A stretch of DNA of 64,000 nucleotides from Hyaloscypha bicolor E (lineage: Eukaryota; Ascomycota; Leotiomycetes; Helotiales; Hyaloscyphaceae), in contig NW_020194559.1 in assembly GCF_002865645.1 (NCBI RefSeq), positions 620,001-684,000 of the forward strand, in the 5' to 3' direction. A program made the position numbers and the translations under genes. Under the pieces are notes generated by a model. That model did no database searches. It was not told the origin of the DNA and saw only the letters and a list, made by a program, of their open reading frames with translations. Below, one piece after another: positions 34,665 to 45,256 of the stretch; positions within the stretch are counted from its first letter, which is position 1, and each line of letters begins with the position of its first letter.

Positions 34665-35782
34665 TTAATGATATATAAAGGAGAGAACAAGCAATAGAGC
34701 CAGAATCGCGAGGAGAGAGGTTATGAGATATTTCACTTTCAATGGCATTGGGTTTCTCGTTACCGATCCTGGAAAAATCATCAGCATTGATATCAATATT
34801 TTGGGCCGGGCGTACACACCTTGTCCTTGCAACGGATTCGTTGTAGGGTCAACTTTCTTGGGGCTAACAGCCCGTGGCTGCTTTAGACGTCTGTTCGATT
34901 TCCGTAACCGCATAGCTTGACTAGGAGGAGGGTTGGTTTCATTTCGGCATCTTGATACTTCTGTGAGCTGGAGGTTTTGCTCCGTATCTGCGATCCTTGG
35001 TTAGAATGCGAGCATTTGAGATTCCAGGGGAACTCACGAGTATGTTTCTCTTCAGCGCCCCAATCTGCCCGTGGCGTGGCCGGCTGGTTTCCCTCCAATT
35101 TCAGAACCGTTGACGTTATCTTCAACCTTTCCTCGACAACATTCGCAGCTTTGTCCAGCATCTCTCGCTTGAATTTCAAATCTTTCTGGCTCTCGCCGAA
35201 GCCAAGTCGCAACCCAGACAGCGAAGACTGCAGTCTATCGATGCCCGTATACATATCATATAACCGAGATACAAGCCTCTCGCCTTCCAGCGCGTTACTT
35301 TCTATCTCCTTTTTGAGCTGCCCCATCGACTCAATCCATTTCTTTCGAATCCTCCCATCCTTTGAAGAAGAAGCGTTCAAGTACTGAAACGGAAGCAATT
35401 TCTCCCATCCTTGGACTTTAGTCTCATCCGCACGTCTGATATCCTCGTATGAGAGTGGATTGATGCAAACGACACGGTCCAGGGAGTAGCAAGCCTGAAG
35501 GAATTGCCATAAGGCAAACGCCGGAATAGGATGCTGGATGAAGAACGCGGAAAATTCCAGGTCCTCTACTTTTTTGAGATCCTCAAGCTTTACATCTGGC
35601 GAGTCTGGATTGGAATGCTTCTCCAAAAATGATTTGGTGCGCTTGAACCATTCAGTCGAGAAGATGTCATCAGCGGCGTCGCTATTGCGCGCTTCGTGCC
35701 AGCTGTACACTGCTCGTTGTTGTCGCGTCGGATTTGAATTGGAAGCATCGATTGCTTCCACTGGAACAGATTTCGCGCCCAT
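34665..35782 (-). CDS. Hypothetical coiled-coil protein with a C-terminal membrane anchor
   Basis: Exons 35782-35038 and 34987-34665 with a 50-nt intron (gtgagt...cgcag); 355 residues. Residues ~60-240 are helical and charged with likely coiled coil (MGQLKKEIESNALEGERL; KREMLDKAANVVEERLK). The extreme C-terminus is a single hydrophobic helix (LITSLLAILALLLVLSFIYH), the layout of a tail-anchored protein. Upstream of the ATG the same frame stays open and hydrophobic (LLVINLTLLTALA) but has no ATG I can find, so a secretory N-terminus supplied by an earlier exon cannot be excluded. Family not recognised. Confidence 0.65.
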
Positions 35783-36911
35783 GGTGCTAGTTACAGTAGC
35801 TAAGGCGGTGAGTAGGGTGAGGTTGATAACAAGGAGATCGGCGGGGTGTCTGATGAAGCTCGATCCCAGTTGACACAGTGAGCGCGTCTCTCAGGTTCGT
35901 CAAGCCTTTGATGGTGCTTTGCAGTGTCTTCTAATCCTTTGATGACAGGCAGCCCTTCATATCCTCATATCTTCGAGCCTCGACGTGAAGAACGGACAGA
36001 ATACCGATCTCGGTGAGCGAACTTGATGTGCTGAGCCTGGTGGTATTGCCGAGATGAAACCAAAACCGAGGAAGTTTTGCTGGGGTTTCGCGACTGAACA
36101 CATTCCGCCCAACCCGGCTTTGCTTTTGACGGTATGGGACGTGGCAACCGGGCGGCAAATGATGTGCAGAAAGTCACGTCTATTGGCGAGTGTGAATAAA
36201 ACTGTTGTGAAGGGTGTGGCTCGGGGCCAGTGGGGCACCCTTCGAACTGGCCTTCGGGAGAACCCCTCAGCCTCACCAGAAAGTAAGGTCAGTTTTGGAA
36301 AGGCTACGAGGGGCAGTGTACAGGCAGCAATTGACAATAGCATTGACATGCAGTTATATAGCCTCACTTCAAACACGGCCTTAACAGTCTCTCCTGTTCT
36401 CGAGGCGCGCGTGGGAACGAGGGCATTCTCTCTTGCCGTGTGGGTTTTCTTTTTCTTGGTTGTGCAGACAATGCATAAAGATGGTGTGTATGGCCTCCAC
36501 ATCGGGAAATGCAGCAAGCCACACTGGGCAGAGCGTGATTGCATCAGGTGCACAAAGTCTTCAGCCGTGTCTTTCGCAATGAGGAATTGCTAAAGCTCCG
36601 ATTCTTTTCACTGGGAGAGATTTCGATCGCTTGCAGAGTCAGTACTGTTGAGTTACGGCTGATGCTCCAGGACTGACGGACGTTGAACACATGGCGAAAG
36701 TAGCATGCTACCTATGCAACGTGGTCTACAGTCACTGGGGTTGGTTTTCTAGTTTCCTGCGACCAGGCTATACACCCCTTGGGCATCAAGTTCTGCCTCT
36801 AAAGTTTGTTTGCCATGATCTTTACATGTTAATGTTGACTCACCGGGTGTTGGATATGGATTGGATGTGTTTGCAATATTCTATGAAGAGGTTCTTCATT
36901 CAAAATTACAA
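35783..36911. other. Intergenic, no supported gene
   Basis: Two long antiparallel frames overlap at 35957-36593, neither with domain features or a matching intron. Confidence 0.5.
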
Positions 36912-39302
36912 TTAGATTAGTGTGTACCCCTGCACCTCAGTGTATGGATGCGGTGGGATATCAGGATGCAAAGACTCGCCGTCCATCTTCCCGTGGACAT
37001 AGCACTCCCCAATGAACTGGTATAACCCTGGCTGTTTCCTTGATTCACGAAGAACGACTGGTACACTGCAGCCGAAAAATATACAAATGATGTCGTTTTC
37101 CTTAGCTCCAGCTGGAGCCAGTCCATAATTTCCCCGATTTCCTTCCTCGTTTCCGTCGGTCAAGAAGAATTTTCTACACCAAACAACTCCTCGCACTCTT
37201 TCCAAAAACAACTTCATTGTCCTTGGGGTGTCGGGAAGCGCAAGGTCTTTGAACTCGTTGGTATTCAGATCTCCATTCGTGTTGGTGTGGTTGAGGCATT
37301 CACGGCAAGCTCGTCGATACCAAGTTGGGGCATTCGTGCCATCAGGCCCTCTGTCTGCTACTAGAGTGCGCCATATGCACTCCGGAACATCGTCAGGGTA
37401 TTCGCTGTCCTTCGACTTTTTGGGCCAGCCTCCAAGCTCAAACGCTTCATGCGGGATCACTCCATTTAGTACGCGACCAGATAGATTTGAAATGGTGTCC
37501 AGTTTGAATCCTTTGACATGAAGAGTTCCGTCGAACTTGTCCAACCTCGGCCGTGCTTGCTTTTCGCCGCGCCGCTGAGATGCTGTGGCTTCTGCTTCCC
37601 TACTTGTTGAGTTTCGATTTGATTCGTCTTCCAACCATTGGTCATTAGGCGGCATTTCCTTGTTCTTCCCAAACATCACTGCTGGCTTCAAACCCTTAGA
37701 GGCTCCGTAGTGCTGCTGGTTTCGTCTTTCAACGCAGCCCACAAGACTATCAGCATTCTTCCTTCCTTCAAAGACGCCCAAGGGTTCGCCATAAACGTGT
37801 CCTTCAATTGATGGAATCCAGGTTGGTCTATGTTCCGTCTGCTCTTTCAGACCTTCGATCCTCAATCTGACTTTTTCACTTTTCGTGGGCCTCTTTGGCA
37901 TGGGAGCCCAGTGGCGACAGAGTATGTCCAAGGAATCTGACGTCTCAATACAGTATTCCATAAAGTCTGCGCACACGTCTGTTAGACTCTTCTCATAGTC
38001 CGGTGCAATTCGATCGTCCAAGTAGACAGAGTATGGGTCTGGTGGGGGCGAGAGCTCTTTGGCCACACGCACAGATCCGAAGTACTGATAGATGAATGCC
38101 ACACGGCAAAAGACGGCTTTGAAAATTTTCCCGGCTGAGTAATTGGCATCTTCCATCCACGGAGGACGCCCGATGGACTTAGGACGGGGCATTGTGTCTT
38201 TGGCCAGGGACAAGACCGCATAAATGGTGTCTCGCGGTTCCGAAGCTTCGAAGGCAAGGAACATAGAGGATACCAAGACCTCCAGGTCGACGAGGCGATC
38301 TTGGATCCTTTTTCCGTCATCAGATCTCCGGAACAAGTTCGTAGTGGCATCAACGAGAGTGTTAGCACCCAGTGCTTGCGGTTCTATCAGGCCCAGATGC
38401 GCATCGTGGTCTTGTTTGTCCGAAAAGGTTTTCGGCTTTTCCAGGTACGCTTTGATCTCATCATGTCTAGTCATGAATAAAGCAATGGCATCAGCGAAGT
38501 CCTTCCAAAGCATGCGCTCTGGGCCCCACTGAACTGTCGCTTTTTTTGCCAACGCTAATTCCTGGATTACCCAGCGTCGAGTGAACCAAGGTAGTCTCAT
38601 CAATTTGACGATCAACATCCACTGCTCATATTTGTTTGTATCCTTGATCAACTTGTCGAGCTCTTGCAAGTTCAGGATTGACCTCAGAAGTTTGAATGTC
38701 TTGCGTGTTTCGGTATTCCCTTCGCCGAGCCAGACGACGACCTCTTCTGCTTCACTATATATCTCGTTCATTCTCGAAACCTGCGTTTTCTTCTCTATAT
38801 TGTCTCTTTGGTTGATACACAAAGCATCCACCCAAACATTGACGTCACTGTATGGAGATCTGAATTGTCGAAGCGCCGTATCCAGGTTTTTGCGAACATG
38901 AAATACGCGGCTTGTGGCTAGTTGAACAATGGCCACACCCTCACGCACTCCGGTATCGTGGAACATCTCGACCTGATGAGAAGCATCATCGTCGAAGCCC
39001 CAGAAGTATGAAAGAGCTGTGTATGGGTAGAATTCGAGTTTGGAGTGCCGACTCGAGGAAGGAACTGCGCTTGGAAAGAGCATGCACATCAAAGGGTCAT
39101 TTTGGTTTCCTTTCAAAATCTTGAGGATTCGAATATCGTTATGGAAATCGATAGGTGTGTAAGTATACTTGTTAATCTTCGGTGTGGTTGCTTTCTTGGC
39201 CATCTCCCAATACCCACTGGGAGCCTCGCTCTTTGCTGATCCTTCTCCTCGGGTCCCTTGATTGTTCGATGGTGCCTTTTCTCCGTGATCATGGTCGGAC
39301 AT
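36912..39302 (-). CDS. HET-domain (heterokaryon incompatibility) protein
   Basis: Single exon, 796 residues. The HET domain lies at about residues 45-195, with block 1 YTALSYFWGFD, block 2 VWVDALCINQRDNIEK and block 3 RMNEIYSEAEEVVVWLG, in the right order and spacing. HET proteins trigger cell death on fusion of incompatible fungal strains, or serve in related innate recognition. The region after ~200 is large and without a domain I recognise (no NACHT or WD repeats), typical of the HET-6/Tol-like class. Intact start to stop, in contrast to the broken HET gene at 51.5-53.5 kb. Partner allele unknown. Confidence 0.9.
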   Translation of the reverse strand: MSDHDHGEKAPSNNQGTRGEGSAKSEAPSGYWEMAKKATTPKINKYTYTPIDFHNDIRILKILKGNQNDPLMCMLFPSAVPSSSRHSKLEFYPYTALSYFWGFDDDASHQVEMFHDTGVREGVAIVQLATSRVFHVRKNLDTALRQFRSPYSDVNVWVDALCINQRDNIEKKTQVSRMNEIYSEAEEVVVWLGEGNTETRKTFKLLRSILNLQELDKLIKDTNKYEQWMLIVKLMRLPWFTRRWVIQELALAKKATVQWGPERMLWKDFADAIALFMTRHDEIKAYLEKPKTFSDKQDHDAHLGLIEPQALGANTLVDATTNLFRRSDDGKRIQDRLVDLEVLVSSMFLAFEASEPRDTIYAVLSLAKDTMPRPKSIGRPPWMEDANYSAGKIFKAVFCRVAFIYQYFGSVRVAKELSPPPDPYSVYLDDRIAPDYEKSLTDVCADFMEYCIETSDSLDILCRHWAPMPKRPTKSEKVRLRIEGLKEQTEHRPTWIPSIEGHVYGEPLGVFEGRKNADSLVGCVERRNQQHYGASKGLKPAVMFGKNKEMPPNDQWLEDESNRNSTSREAEATASQRRGEKQARPRLDKFDGTLHVKGFKLDTISNLSGRVLNGVIPHEAFELGGWPKKSKDSEYPDDVPECIWRTLVADRGPDGTNAPTWYRRACRECLNHTNTNGDLNTNEFKDLALPDTPRTMKLFLERVRGVVWCRKFFLTDGNEEGNRGNYGLAPAGAKENDIICIFFGCSVPVVLRESRKQPGLYQFIGECYVHGKMDGESLHPDIPPHPYTEVQGYTLI

Positions 39303-39799
39303 CTTTCGCAGTCTGCGAGTTCCAAAACTCGAAATCCGACAAAAATAGAGTAGACGTTGTCAATTTGCGACGGCGAGGCTGCGCTCTTTATCACCTCCTT
39401 GTGATGCATTCGGGAGGTGGGCGGGAGCGCCTCCGATTCTCCGATCGGGCAATCGCCACCATAGTGGCGTTCCAATACGGCAGCAGCCGTGGAATTACAC
39501 CATTGCAGCAACACATACAGTATTGGTTCTCCAGCTGAGGTGCCACCGTGATCTGGGGTGCATCTTGGGAAACAGTTTCAGTCCCCAACCAATAACGATT
39601 GTGAGGCGTCGTCGATGGTGGATTCAAGTGTGTTGCCCACAATAGCTGGCTACATTGCTCATATGCACACCAACCATACTTGCTTTTTTTGCAATTGCGA
39701 ACATCTCAGGGGCTCACGGGGAGCGGAACCGGGGTACCATTGACCCGGATTTATTTGTAGAAATTGACCCATGCAGTGCGGGGCAGGAGGCTCCATCAA
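39303..39799. other. Intergenic upstream of the HET gene
   Basis: No supported gene; short overlapping frames on both strands. Confidence 0.5.
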
Positions 39800-39801
39800 T
39801 A

Positions 39802-39941
39802 CAGTAGGGTGCCATAAGTATTCGCACATGGCCCGTGCGGACCCACTGTATTCAACCAACTACAATTCACGCTGAGACTTCTAAGAGAAGTGATTGGCTG
39901 ATGAGCACAGACCCTGTGCGAATACTTATGGCACCCTACTG
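39802..39941. mobile_element. Mariner/pogo-type MITE, 140 bp
   Basis: Starts cagtagggtgccataagt and ends with the exact reverse complement (acttatggcaccctactg). The terminal inverted repeats are perfect for at least 27 bp and end in gcaca/tgtgc. TA on each side (39800-39801 and 39942-39943) is the expected Tc1/mariner target duplication. Interior ~85 bp, no coding. Unusually intact ends suggest recent insertion or escape from RIP because of small size. Confidence 0.85.
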
Positions 39942-40055
39942 TATTATGAAAGGCGGCTCGCGGATTTATGCAAGCTGCAAGCTGCAAGCCATGACATCCA
40001 CATCCGATTGTATTGGGCGAATGCTTCGGGAACATTCAGCTTCCTTCGGGGGCTT

Positions 40056-42652
40056 AATAGTCGGACTTGACGTCGCGCTAAAGGGGCCCTTCCCTTTAGT
40101 CGGGGAAAGCGAAGTGTCCCGGGAAAGCGAAGTGTCCCGCACCACACCAAAATTTCTATGCAATCGCAGACACTTGAATTGCACTACACAACCAAATAAC
40201 CCTTAAATTAATACGCAATTGAGGATATAATCTCTCATTACTCTAATGCTACAAAATCTGCATTTTGAGCTATTGAATCAGTCGATATTACTGATCTAGG
40301 TGGTAAAGAATACAGAATCACCTCCTCCCCACTAACCCCACCATTTATACCCTCTCGTGCCTCCTCTACCTCCTTATCTGATCCCCTAGACTCCTCTAAT
40401 ATTGCCCGTATATATAATTGACTAAGAGGGTTCCCCTTTACCCGGTGAGCTTATTCAGATGCGAGTATTGCAGGATTAATAGGGATATCGGTAAAGATTG
40501 CGGGATCTTTGGCCTGCACACGATCGAATTCAGCTTGCTCCTTAGCTACCTTATCATAAAGTGATTAGTGCTTAATTCGAATGGCTTCAAGCTCGCTTTC
40601 CGTAGGTTCGTTTTGGGGATCGCGAATTGGTATTAGGAGCTCGGGAGGAATAATTATATCGGTTCCAAGGACTTGCTTCTTTGCTTATACCTCCAGATCT
40701 CTCACTCTCTTCTTCCTCTCTCTCTCTGCCGCTCGTGCGGCGATTCCTACTCTTTTGAGAGCTTCCTTTTCAGCTAATTCAGCCTTTGCGAGCTGTCTTT
40801 TAGCCTTCTTTAGCTCCTCCTCTGCTGCGTTCCTCACTTTAATCTTCTTCTTTTCCAGAGTATCAGATGCATTTAACCACCCCCCTCTTTGGAAACTAAG
40901 CCGTACATTTAGCTTAGCCTTATAACGTTCAACCTGTGCCTTACGAGCATTCTGGGCATCCAGCTCTTATAAACTTCCAAGCATTAGGTGGTTCTTGGTA
41001 GCCTTAATTGTGACTAAATACTCTTTGCGAGGGGAGGAGCTTAAAGTATCCAGAATCTTGTCGTTAAGATTATCGAGCCGTAGAACGCATTCGTTATATG
41101 AAGAAGGAGGTTTTGGAAGGGTAGGTAATTGGTATTCGTAAACAGGAGCAGGAGCAGGAGCAGGCGTGGTAAATCGTGCGTTTTCTGCGTTTTCTGCGTC
41201 CGATTCAGTTTCCGATTCAGATCCAAACTCCAGAAATTAAAGGCCAGTATCTTTCCTTCCCTTTTTGCCATACTCCTTGAGCTTTCTCCGTACTGCTTTG
41301 AAACTGACAGGCCAAATTCCAGCGTTCTGAAAAGCGTATTTGATCATACGGATAGTAAATATCTTCTCCCGTATTCCAGGAAGATCGCAAAAGAAGTACT
41401 GGACATTATATTCCGGCTCGTACGAGCGAATTGCATTCATAATATTGACCTGTTAGTAGTGTTTCCATTTCCTAAAAATACCAATATCGCATGGTTAAAA
41501 TAGGTGGGTTTAATAAGAGGGGAATTAGACGATTCGTATCTTATTAAACGTAGCTTTTAGGATAAAATCGTCCGCTTGGTAGCAAGTTACTCCGTTAATC
41601 AAGAGAATACGCCATTCCTTGTCAGGACCGCAGTTATTATACTTAATAAAATAGTCTAACTAAACCATATAAATACCCTCGTTCGTATATCCTATAGGAG
41701 AGACTATAATAACCTTATAACCGGTTATATTTTCATGGAACCAAGAAACCATAATTATAATTCCAGGGACAATTACTACTAGAGGAATTGCCTTGCTATC
41801 TGCAGATATATACTCAATTATCGTAAGAGATATGCGATTTTCTGGTATTCCTGTATATATCTCCTTGATTCCAATTAGAACCACTACTTCCTTTTCTAAA
41901 GGCATACAAATTCGTATGCCTTTCTCGTCTATATTATATATCCGATCCCTATGGCATATACCAGTTTCCTCTAATACCGGACGATATTCAGTCTCAAACT
42001 AATCGCGGAGGCTCTATTCGGTATAGAGATCGATACGGTGGCTCGCAATGGGCTTCGTCTTAATTATATGGAGTTCTGGAGTGCTCTTTAGCCATTGAGA
42101 GAACCATTTCCAAGATAGAGCTATTTTATTATTCTCCGTTCGCATCTATATTGCGCAGTTATATATTATTTGCTTTATAGCTCCTTTCCCGCTATTAATC
42201 GCATGTGATACCGCATACTGAATTAATGCCGCGTATTAATCAGGACGGAGGATCTTATTCTGCCCCCCTTTTTGCACTCTTACTATCCCCATCTTCTTCC
42301 TCTCTCTCTGCCACGCTTTCCTTACTGTATCTTCATTTCGTACGCAATACGCGCGTGCCGCAGTCGCAGGAGTCTCTTCTGGGTTGGCCTTAAGGAACTA
42401 AATAGCCTTACGGAGCTTATCCTTCTCTGGCATATTACGGAGAAGCGTGTTTTTGGGGAGGTTGCTTAGGCGAGCCATTGCTGTTGAATTTGACTGATTT
42501 TCAGGGAAATTTGGGCTGGTGGTGATCAAATTGATTAATTTTTACTATGGGTGTTCCATACAAATTGGAAATTTTTGCGATCGGTGCGGGACACTTCGCT
42601 TTCCCCGACTAAAGGGAAGGGCCCCTTTAGCGCGACGTCAAGTCCGACTATT
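40056..42652 (-). mobile_element. Pogo-type (Tc1/mariner superfamily) DNA transposon, RIP-damaged
   Basis: About 2.6 kb bounded by near-perfect inverted repeats of ~70 bp: agtcggacttgacgtcgcgc...gaagtgtcccgcacc at the left and its reverse complement at about 42583-42650 at the right. Both ends lie in ttaatag/ctattaa, consistent with TA target duplication. The left repeat contains an 18-bp internal duplication (gggaaagcgaagtgtccc twice). A minus-strand transposase reading frame fills the interior. Confidence 0.85.
40238..42478 (-). pseudogene. Pogo-family transposase, stop-riddled but in one frame
   Basis: From an ATG at 42478 to a TAA at 40238 runs a single 747-codon frame. It is interrupted by roughly fifteen stops but, as far as I can read, by no frameshift. 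Family features: an N-terminal helix-turn-helix region (EETPATAARAYCV), a CENP-B-like middle (WKWFSQWLKSTPEL), and DDE-endonuclease landmarks NIDEKGIRI (first Asp), the ...LINGV... block and THLF-stop-PCDIGIF. A charged Lys/Glu/Ala-rich C-terminal tail follows. Stops are mostly TAG/TAA where Gln or Trp is expected (for example KAI-stop-FLKAN), matching C-to-T or G-to-A RIP. Confidence 0.8.
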
Positions 42653-42942
42653 AACACCTCCAGCGCGTAAAGAGAAAACGAAATTTCTACATTTGAATCA
42701 TGAGCAAATATGTCAAAATCAAATGCGTTGGCGTTTAAGATCTGTTTCAAGGGAAATCATCAGTTTGCTAATTTCGAGCGCAACCAAATAAAATAGAATG
42801 CGCTAAAAGTATTGGCTGATTGCATAGCATGAATTTGATAGATAGATACTGGTACAATGTCATTGAGAACTCCAAGAATTAATTCCAGAATGCTAGTTCG
42901 AGGATCACATGCCAACACTCAGCACACGCCGCTCTATATTGC

Positions 42943-45256
42943 CTACTTGGCTACTTTCTCAGTGGCGTCCTTCTCAGGATCATCAACATCCAGATTAGCT
43001 TTCCCCACAGCAGGTGCCGCAGCAGTTGGCTTGACAACTCTAATCGCAGCTGCCATACCAGGCGTAAAGACCTTCAGTCCAACAACGCAGACGGCATCCC
43101 ATGGAGCCTCATCCGACGCTGGATCCGGCTCTGTATCAACTGTGAAAGCAGCACCCACGGTTGTCCCAGCAGCACCAGTTGCGTCGACATTGCTGGCATC
43201 CACCGCCACAGCAGGTTCAGATGGTGCCGATGGCGCAGCATCGGCTGTCATCGTCATCACGCTGGCGGTTGGTTCCGGTTCCGGTTCCGGTTCCGATTCC
43301 ACGCCCTGTCCTTTGGCATTTGCAATATCATACGAGAGGCCAATTGACATCAACTTCTCCCGGCGAGCAAGCCAGTTCTGTTTAACGACATCCTCAACTT
43401 TCGGGAGACTGTCGAAACGCTGGCCGGAGATCTGCAAGAGGACTTCGTAGGTGCCGGCTTCGAGGTCGACTTCGGTTGTAGCAGACCTGTCTCCGCTTGA
43501 ATAGCCTCGAATGATATGTTGCTTTTCACCAGATTTATGGAGACGGAATGAGAGCTGGAAGGTATACTGACCGGTCAAGCCCATGAAGTAGCGAGTGTCA
43601 AGCTGGGACAGTACAATCACAGCCGTTGCAGGTTTGGGCAAGTCGAACTCAAATTTCGTATCATTGTAATCTCCTGCCCACGGAACTTGAATGGTAGTCC
43701 AGTGCTGGGCAATGTTCCAGTCGTCAGTAAAGAGTCGAGTCCGCCAGATCTGATCATATCGGCGAAGAAAGTCGGCGTATGGCATCCAGAATATACCCTC
43801 GTTGCCAAATTTGTGTTCGAGGGCTTTCATCGCCTCCGGTGTCCATTCTTTGGATCCATCGCTCCAGGGTCCGTTCCATTCGGTTTCGCCCCACGGGTTC
43901 TTTACCATACAGAGGCGGTTTCCGTTGTAGTCGACTGCTCGAAGGAGGGAGTATGCATGATCGTCCTCAATTCCTTGACGCCCAAGTTCATTGGGGTCGG
44001 CATGTCCGTATTGTCGAGTACCAGAATTGAACAGGAATTCTTTGTTGACCCTAAGGAAACCCTCATTCCAGAGCAGGTCTTTGTCGAGGATGTCGGCGGA
44101 GACAATCTCGGTGGTAACACCGCCCGTGAGGTCTTCGATTCCCTCCCTTTGAAAAAATTAGTATATTGCCAGGAAGACTTGAAAGAGAAACATGCCCTGG
44201 CCATCCACCATCAATGGCGTTAAAGTCCCCGTGTGCTTTGGCAAACGCTTTCTCAATTAAGGGGACCCACGTCTCATTCGGGTCAGCGCAAGATCCAAAA
44301 AAGAGTGCATCAGAATTGCTCTGAAATGTCTTCCTGTATTCTTCCCGCAAGACAGCTGGATCCAATCGGCTGTGAGAGCGATCCCAAACCGCTCGTCTCT
44401 CATCATCACAGTCGTCATAATCAGGAGCTCTGATATACAATTTGTCATCGATGATCTCAGATATCCATTCCCCATCTCTGAAGAAGACAAATCCATATAC
44501 GCCAACCTTCTCATCCCGTGCCTCAGGAGGGCAGAGCTTAGCGATCAACTTGGGAAACTGGACGTCGACGCACAGACAGCCGAGAGATGAAATAAACCAG
44601 CAGTCTCCTTCAGCTCCTTGGCGCGTATCCATCACATGTGCATCTTTATGGACGAAGAATTGGGGCTTGTCGAAAATATCTCCCACTCTCTTCGCGCATG
44701 CGGGTGTGGCTTCGGAGGGTCGTCTTGTTCTGCAGAAGCAGACTGAACGTTTCCCCAGAAAATAGGCCCGCCGGTTGATGTAGCCTTCTGCGTCACATCG
44801 AAGGTAACAGTGTTTTCTTGAGTTGTATCGTCGGCAGACGGCGCGTCGGAGGTAGCAGTGAGGGATTTCAGGCAGTATTCCATATCGTCGAGGTCGAAGT
44901 GAGGGTCGGTGTATTTCTGGTTGTTTCGGCGGCATTCGGCGACGATGGTTTTGACTTTGGCAATGCAGTCTTGGACTGCTTGTTTGTAGGAGACGGCGAT
45001 GCTTTGGCCTTTGACCTCGCCCTGGGGCATACTCTGTCCAACGAGCTGTGCGAAGACATTGCTGGGGAGGACCGTTGGAGCTTTGCGTGAGTTAGAGAAC
45101 GACTGCAGCTTGGAGATCTACATCTTCGAGGAGCTTACGCCTGGTGGTCGGCTTTGCTGGAGCTAGATTGGTCTGCCAGAAGTCATCGATGATATCCTGG
45201 GTGGTTTGAACTGGCGGAGGAGGTTGGGGTGAGGGCGAGAGAGTGATGATTGCCAT
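42943..45256 (-). CDS. Calpain-like cysteine protease (family C2)
   Basis: Ca2+-type intracellular cysteine protease. Exons 45256-45139, 45080-44196 and 44146-42943. Intron 1 is 58 nt. Intron 2 (44195-44147) seems to use a GC donor (gcatgt) with a normal caaag acceptor, giving GEGIEDLTGG. The catalytic triad is present: Cys in GAEGDCWFISSL, His in DDHAYSLL, Asn in VKNPWGETEW. N-terminal ~110 residues contain a helical unit ending in the conserved KYTDPHFDLDD. A C2-like beta domain follows the core, then an Ala/Pro-rich tail with a Glu-Pro repeat. Between PIFWG (about 44755) and KRVGDIFDKPQFF (about 44690) the frame changes without a good intron. Exon lengths (2207 nt) are one short of a multiple of three, so a single-base deletion or an unseen splice is implied. 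About 735 residues. Confidence 0.82.

Noticed and set aside
36054..36593. 179-codon plus-strand frame overlapping a 198-codon minus-strand frame
   Set aside because: Mirror frames in GC-richer intergenic DNA, no domain features on either.
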